Part shown: positions 5,859-8,534 of the stretch, piece after piece
How the letters are laid out: the number at the start of each line of letters is the position of its first letter
Position numbering within the stretch: the first letter of the stretch is position 1
Assembly (NCBI GenBank): GCA_031265345.1
Contig: JAISCU010000219.1
Span: 1 to 8,534 of the forward strand
DNA: 8,534 nucleotides
Source: Bifidobacteriaceae bacterium
GTDB lineage: Bacteria > Actinomycetota > Actinomycetes > Actinomycetales > WQXJ01
Direction of reading: 5' to 3'
The notes under the pieces: model-generated
The model's input: only the letters and a program-made list of their open reading frames with translations
Database searches by the model: none
What the model was told of the DNA's origin: nothing
Position numbers and translations under genes: made by a program

Positions 5859-6428
5859 TTAGTCGCGGAGTTGGCGGAGGATGTTCTTCCAGTCAGCCTT
5901 CGTAGCCTTCTCGAACTCGGTCAAGCAGGCGTCTTGGCCTTCGATGGTCTGAGTCTGCTCGAGGCATTGCTGGTACTCCCACTGGTCGCCCCAGGTCAGC
6001 ACTAGCGGGACCGAGTAGACGGCGAACATCGCCAACAGCCCCAGACCCATGCTCAGATAGATGACGGCGCCTCGAGTCAGCGGCAGGCGGTGCGCGAGGA
6101 CTATCCCGCGCGCTCCCACAATCACCGAGACCACCAGCGCGACCAGGCCGAGGGCGGGCCACGGCAACGGCAGGGTGAGCCCGATCATCGCCGCCAAGGC
6201 ACCGGCCCCGAAACCGAGCACGAACCGATTGACCCGCGTCAATTGCTGTTTCTGCTCCGGAGTCAGGGCTTTGAGGTCGCGCTCCAATTGGGCTCGCTTC
6301 GCGGCCCGATCCTGCGAGGCGGACCGGCGTCCCGAGGGGCCCTGAGGCGGGTCGGGACGGCCGTCCGGTTCGGCTTGGTCGTCGGGTCGGTCGTTGGGCT
6401 CGGGTGGCGTGTCGCGGTTGGGCACCAT
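5859..6428 (-). CDS. Three-helix membrane protein of unknown function
   Basis: I do not recognise this 189-aa protein. Residues 1-40 are Pro/Asp/Arg-rich and probably disordered. Residues 41-66 are charged and helix-prone (DRAAKRAQLERDLKALTPEQ), possibly a short coiled coil. Three hydrophobic segments follow at about 69-88, 92-113 and 121-144. The C-terminal 45 residues carry two cysteines (C155, C168), which could form a disulphide if exported. There is no signal peptide or catalytic motif. The ATG at 6428 is the likely start; the next codon is GTG. On the minus strand GACAAT lies exactly 6 nt before that GTG, with TTGGCG 18 nt upstream, so a leaderless start at 6425 is also possible. The frame is open further upstream, but through purN. 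The gene diverges from purN with a 60-nt gap, so the two promoters share little space. Confidence 0.75.
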   Translation of the reverse strand: MVPNRDTPPEPNDRPDDQAEPDGRPDPPQGPSGRRSASQDRAAKRAQLERDLKALTPEQKQQLTRVNRFVLGFGAGALAAMIGLTLPLPWPALGLVALVVSVIVGARGIVLAHRLPLTRGAVIYLSMGLGLLAMFAVYSVPLVLTWGDQWEYQQCLEQTQTIEGQDACLTEFEKATKADWKNILRQLRD

Positions 6429-6476
6429 TCCATTGTCCCGTGGATGCGCTTCCCTCGCCAATCGAGCCGCCACCGG

Positions 6477-6488
6477 TAGGCTGTCGAA
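6477..6488 (+). promoter_or_regulatory. Leaderless promoter -10 element of purN
   Basis: TAGGCT (6477-6482) is followed by 6 nt and then the GTG start. This matches the actinobacterial TANNNT -10 at the distance that puts transcription start on the start codon. No Shine-Dalgarno is present, which agrees with a leaderless mRNA. TCGCCA (6455-6460), 16 nt upstream, is a weak -35 candidate. Confidence 0.55.
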
Positions 6489-7121
6489 GTGACTTTTCGA
6501 GTGGTCATCCTCGCCTCGGGCGCCGGCACTCTGGCGGACGCCCTGATCCAAGCCTCCGCACAACCGACCTACCCGGCCACGGTGGTGGCGCTCGGCGCGG
6601 ACCGCCCGGCCGAAGCGTTGAATGTGGCCCGGCGACACGGCATCGCCACCTTCACCGTCCGACCAGCAGATTTCGGCTCGCGCGACGAGTGGAACCGGGG
6701 CCTCGCGGCGGCGGTGGGGGCGTTCAATCCGGACCTGGTGGTCTCGGCCGGGTTCATGCGCATCCTGGGGGCGAACTTCCTCGCCCGATTCCAGGACCGC
6801 ACCATCAACACCCATCCCGCCCTGCTCCCGGCCTTTCCCGGTGCTCACGCCGTGCGCGAGGCGCTGGCGGCCGGTGTCGAGGTGACCGGCTGCACAGTCC
6901 ATCGGGTCGATTCAGGAGTCGACACCGGCCAGATCCTGGACCAGGCGCAGGTCCCCATCGAGCCGGGAGACGACGAGCCCACGCTGCACGAGCGCATCAA
7001 GACCCAGGAACGCGAACTCCTGATCAAGACGGTCGCCCGCCTGGCGCGCGCAGCCCCAGGCGACCGGGACGTGACGGGCGGGACCGGCCAGCCGCGCGGC
7101 ATCGTCCAAGGTGAGCGGTAG
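6489..7121 (+). CDS. purN: Phosphoribosylglycinamide formyltransferase
   Basis: A 210-aa GAR transformylase: it moves the formyl group from 10-formyl-tetrahydrofolate to GAR, making FGAR in purine synthesis in the cytoplasm. The catalytic triad is visible as N107 and H109 in INTHPALLPAFPG and D145 in VDSGVDTGQIL. The phosphate loop SGAGT (10-14) differs slightly from the common SGNGS form. The stretch DLVVSAGFMRILG (82-94) is, from memory, nearly identical in M. tuberculosis PurN. The last 25 residues or so are polar and variable, as is usual. The start is GTG at 6489, which places SGAGT at the usual distance from the N-terminus. It lacks a Shine-Dalgarno and appears leaderless. purH follows in the same direction with the ZTP riboswitch between them, so purN may be made constitutively while purH is tuned separately. 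Confidence 0.96.
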   Translation: MTFRVVILASGAGTLADALIQASAQPTYPATVVALGADRPAEALNVARRHGIATFTVRPADFGSRDEWNRGLAAAVGAFNPDLVVSAGFMRILGANFLARFQDRTINTHPALLPAFPGAHAVREALAAGVEVTGCTVHRVDSGVDTGQILDQAQVPIEPGDDEPTLHERIKTQERELLIKTVARLARAAPGDRDVTGGTGQPRGIVQGER

Positions 7122-7130
7122 ACTGATAGG

Positions 7131-7224
7131 CGGTCGTGGCCGCGACTGGCGAAACCAGGTGGAGCACCACTGGGGAGCGGCCTGACCAGCCATAACGCCG
7201 TCTGCCGCTCGCCTGGGTGCACGG
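7131..7224 (+). promoter_or_regulatory. ZTP/ZMP (pfl) riboswitch aptamer
   Basis: The sequence shows the pfl consensus in order. P1 is GGTC (7132-7135) with GACC (7184-7187) plus GGCCGC (7138-7143) with GCGGCC (7177-7182), all complementary. Inside lie the conserved GACTGGCG (7144-7151), the hairpin GGTG-GAG-CACC with an outer CCA-TGG continuation, and GGGGAGCG (7172-7179). The 3' part holds the conserved CGCCTGGG (7210-7217). GGCG (7148-7151) can pair with CGCC (7210-7213) as the expected pseudoknot. CCGT (7198-7201) and ACGG (7221-7224) can close the 3' helix. ZTP riboswitches sense ZMP and ZTP, which rise when 10-formyl-tetrahydrofolate is short, and usually switch genes on. Lying just before purH, whose formyltransferase half consumes ZMP, is a classic location. 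Confidence 0.95.
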
Positions 7225-7250
7225 AACCGACCATCGCCGTAGGAGGTTCC
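7223..7250 (+). promoter_or_regulatory. Riboswitch expression platform covering the purH Shine-Dalgarno
   Basis: GGAACC (7223-7228) is fully complementary to GGTTCC (7245-7250), which overlaps the end of the Shine-Dalgarno AGGAGG (7241-7246). The hairpin would place the rest of the ribosome site in a 16-nt loop. Bases 7223-7224 are also needed for the aptamer's 3' helix (CCGT with ACGG). Ligand binding would therefore weaken this hairpin and free the ribosome site. No terminator hairpin with a T-tract is seen, so control is most likely translational. This is base-pairing by eye, not a folding calculation. Confidence 0.6.
7241..7246 (+). promoter_or_regulatory. Shine-Dalgarno of purH
   Basis: AGGAGG is a full consensus site, 7 nt before the GTG start at 7254. 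It fixes the start and is the likely target of riboswitch control. Confidence 0.85.
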
Positions 7251-7253
7251 ACC

Positions 7254-8534
7254 GTGACCATCGACCGCCGCCCGATTCGCCGGGCACTGATATCCGTGTA
7301 CGACAAGACCGGCCTCGAAGACCTGGCCAAAGCCCTGGGCGCGGCCAGGGTGGAGATAGTCAGCACCGGATCGACAGCCAAAGCCATCGCCGCGGCCGGG
7401 GTGGCCGTCACGCCCATCGAACAACTCACCGGCTTCCCGGAGTGCCTCGACGGTCGGGTCAAGACCCTGCACCCCAAAGTCCACGCCGGAATCCTGGCCG
7501 ACCTGCGCAAACCCGCCCACGCCGAACAGCTCGCGGAGCTCGGCGTCGAAGCGTTCGATCTAGTTGTGGTGAACTTGTACCCGTTCTCCGCCACGGTCGC
7601 CAGCGGGGCGGCCCCCGACGAATGCGTGGAGCAAATCGACATCGGCGGCCCCACCATGGTTCGGGCGGCCGCCAAGAACCATCCCAGCGTCGGCGTCGTC
7701 ACCTCGCCCGGCCGCTATGCGGAAGTCGTCGCGGCGCTCGCGTCAGGCGGGTTCACGCTGGCCGAACGCCGCGACCTGGCTCGTGACGCCTTCATCCGCA
7801 CCGCCGATTACGACGTCGCGGTCGCCACCTGGATGACCGGCGTCCTGGCCCCAGGCGAGGGGCTGCCGACTTGGCGCGGCGCTACCCACCGGCGCTTGGA
7901 CGCGCTCCGCTACGGCGAGAACCCGCACCAGGCTGCTGCGGTCTACGCCGAGGTCAGCGGGGGTTTGGGCACCACCGTGGTGGGCGCGGCGGGTCTGGCG
8001 GGCGCAGAGTTGCTGGGCGGCAAGGCTATGAGTTTCAACAACTACCAGGACGCCGATGCCGCTCGCCGGGCCGCGCTCGATTTCGCAGAGCCCGCCGTGG
8101 CGATTATCAAGCATGCCAATCCGTGCGGGATCGCCGTTGGCGCGGACATCGCCGAGGCCCATCGCAAGGCCCATGCTTGCGACCCGCTCTCCGCTTTTGG
8201 CGGCGTGATCGCCACGAACCGCCCGGTGACCTTGGCGATGGCCGAACAGGTCAAGCCGGTGTTCACCGAGGTGATAGTCGCGCCTGATTACGAACCGGCC
8301 GCCCTGGAATTGCTCCGCACCAAGAAGAATCTGCGCATCTTGCGGCTGGCGGTCGATCCACTTCCGGCTTTGGAAGTCAAACCCGTCAGCGGCGGCCTGC
8401 TGGTCCAAGAGCGCGACGCGTTCCAGGCCGAAGGCGACGACCCGGCGAACTGGGAGTTGGTCGCTGGCGCTCCGGCTGACGCGGCCACTCTGGCCGACCT
8501 CGCGTTCGCTTGGAAGGCGTGCCGGGCCGTCAAA
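7254..8534 (+). CDS. purH: Bifunctional AICAR formyltransferase/IMP cyclohydrolase (3' end outside window)
   Basis: The frame is open from GTG 7254 to the last base, 427 codons. The full enzyme is about 520-535 aa, so roughly 100 residues are missing. It catalyses the last two steps to IMP: formylation of AICAR (ZMP) by 10-formyl-tetrahydrofolate, then ring closure. Residues 1-195 form the MGS-like cyclohydrolase domain, with [16 protein letters not shown] (37-41), [13 protein letters not shown] (67-79), VNLYPF and [14 protein letters not shown] (129-142). The formyltransferase domain follows, with RYGENPHQ (219-226), [11 protein letters not shown] (260-270) and KHANPCG (286-292), which carries the catalytic Lys-His pair. 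The fragment ends in [11 protein letters not shown], a conserved stretch. The start is fixed by AGGAGG at 7241-7246. The ZTP riboswitch upstream ties expression to ZMP. No frameshift or missing key residue was seen in the visible part. Confidence 0.97.
   Translation, partial: MTIDRRPIRRALISVYDKTGLEDLAKALGAARVEIVSTGSTAKAIAAAGVAVTPIEQLTGFPECLDGRVKTLHPKVHAGILADLRKPAHAEQLAELGVEAFDLVVVNLYPFSATVASGAAPDECVEQIDIGGPTMVRAAAKNHPSVGVVTSPGRYAEVVAALASGGFTLAERRDLARDAFIRTADYDVAVATWMTGVLAPGEGLPTWRGATHRRLDALRYGENPHQAAAVYAEVSGGLGTTVVGAAGLAGAELLGGKAMSFNNYQDADAARRAALDFAEPAVAIIKHANPCGIAVGADIAEAHRKAHACDPLSAFGGVIATNRPVTLAMAEQVKPVFTEVIVAPDYEPAALELLRTKKNLRILRLAVDPLPALEVKPVSGGLLVQERDAFQAEGDDPANWELVAGAPADAATLADLAFAWKACRAVK

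Noticed and set aside
6429..6902. N-terminal extension of the 189-aa membrane protein
   Set aside because: It runs antisense through the purN start and active-site region and has no hydrophobic or family-like pattern.
1..8534. tRNA, rRNA, CRISPR array, transposase or phage genes
   Set aside because: Scanned by eye on both strands; nothing with the needed repeats, cloverleaf pattern or protein motifs was found.

Overview
The window is very GC-rich, uses GTG and TTG starts, and codes densely on both strands. The gene content points to a high-GC actinobacterium. A PerM/DUF6350 membrane protein lies close to purN and purH, a neighbourhood familiar from actinobacteria such as Mycobacterium. The PurN sequence also reads like actinobacterial PurN. 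I cannot name a genus.

Layout, left to right. (1) Positions 3-1028, plus strand: the C-terminal part of an ABC exporter, namely a Pro/Ala/Gly-rich linker and a complete nucleotide-binding domain. Its 5' end lies outside the window. (2) 1060-2244, plus: the polytopic PerM-like protein, 31 nt downstream. (3) 2380-3387, plus: a ferrochelatase that resembles proteobacterial HemH rather than the usual actinobacterial coproporphyrin ferrochelatase. (4) 3422-3610, minus: a 62-codon hypothetical ORF with a promoter-like sequence right at its start codon. (5) 5697 down to 3752, minus: a compact operon of a YtrA-type GntR repressor, an ABC ATPase and an ABC-2 permease. Each pair overlaps by 8 nt, and three operator-like direct repeats lie in front of the repressor. 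The arrangement resembles the Ytr and Pmt export systems of Firmicutes. (6) 6428-5859, minus: a 189-aa three-helix membrane protein of unknown function, followed by a terminator-like hairpin. (7) 6489-7121, plus: purN, probably leaderless. (8) 7254-8534, plus: purH, cut by the right window edge. A clear ZTP/ZMP (pfl) riboswitch lies between purN and purH.

How the parts work together. PurN uses 10-formyl-tetrahydrofolate to formylate GAR, and PurH uses the same cofactor to formylate AICAR (ZMP). The riboswitch senses ZMP/ZTP, which build up when the folate cofactor is short, and so sits directly in front of the enzyme that consumes ZMP. The likely switch is translational: a hairpin covering the purH Shine-Dalgarno shares bases with the aptamer's 3' helix. 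The GntR-ABC module looks like an autoregulated exporter with an unknown substrate. The HemH, 62-aa ORF, ABC operon and membrane protein lie between perM and purN, which are adjacent in M. tuberculosis, so this block may be an insertion or rearrangement.

I found no tRNA, rRNA, CRISPR array, transposase or phage gene. The window is mostly recognisable housekeeping and transport genes; the best leads are the riboswitch expression platform, the ferrochelatase type, the GntR operator array and the small leaderless ORF.
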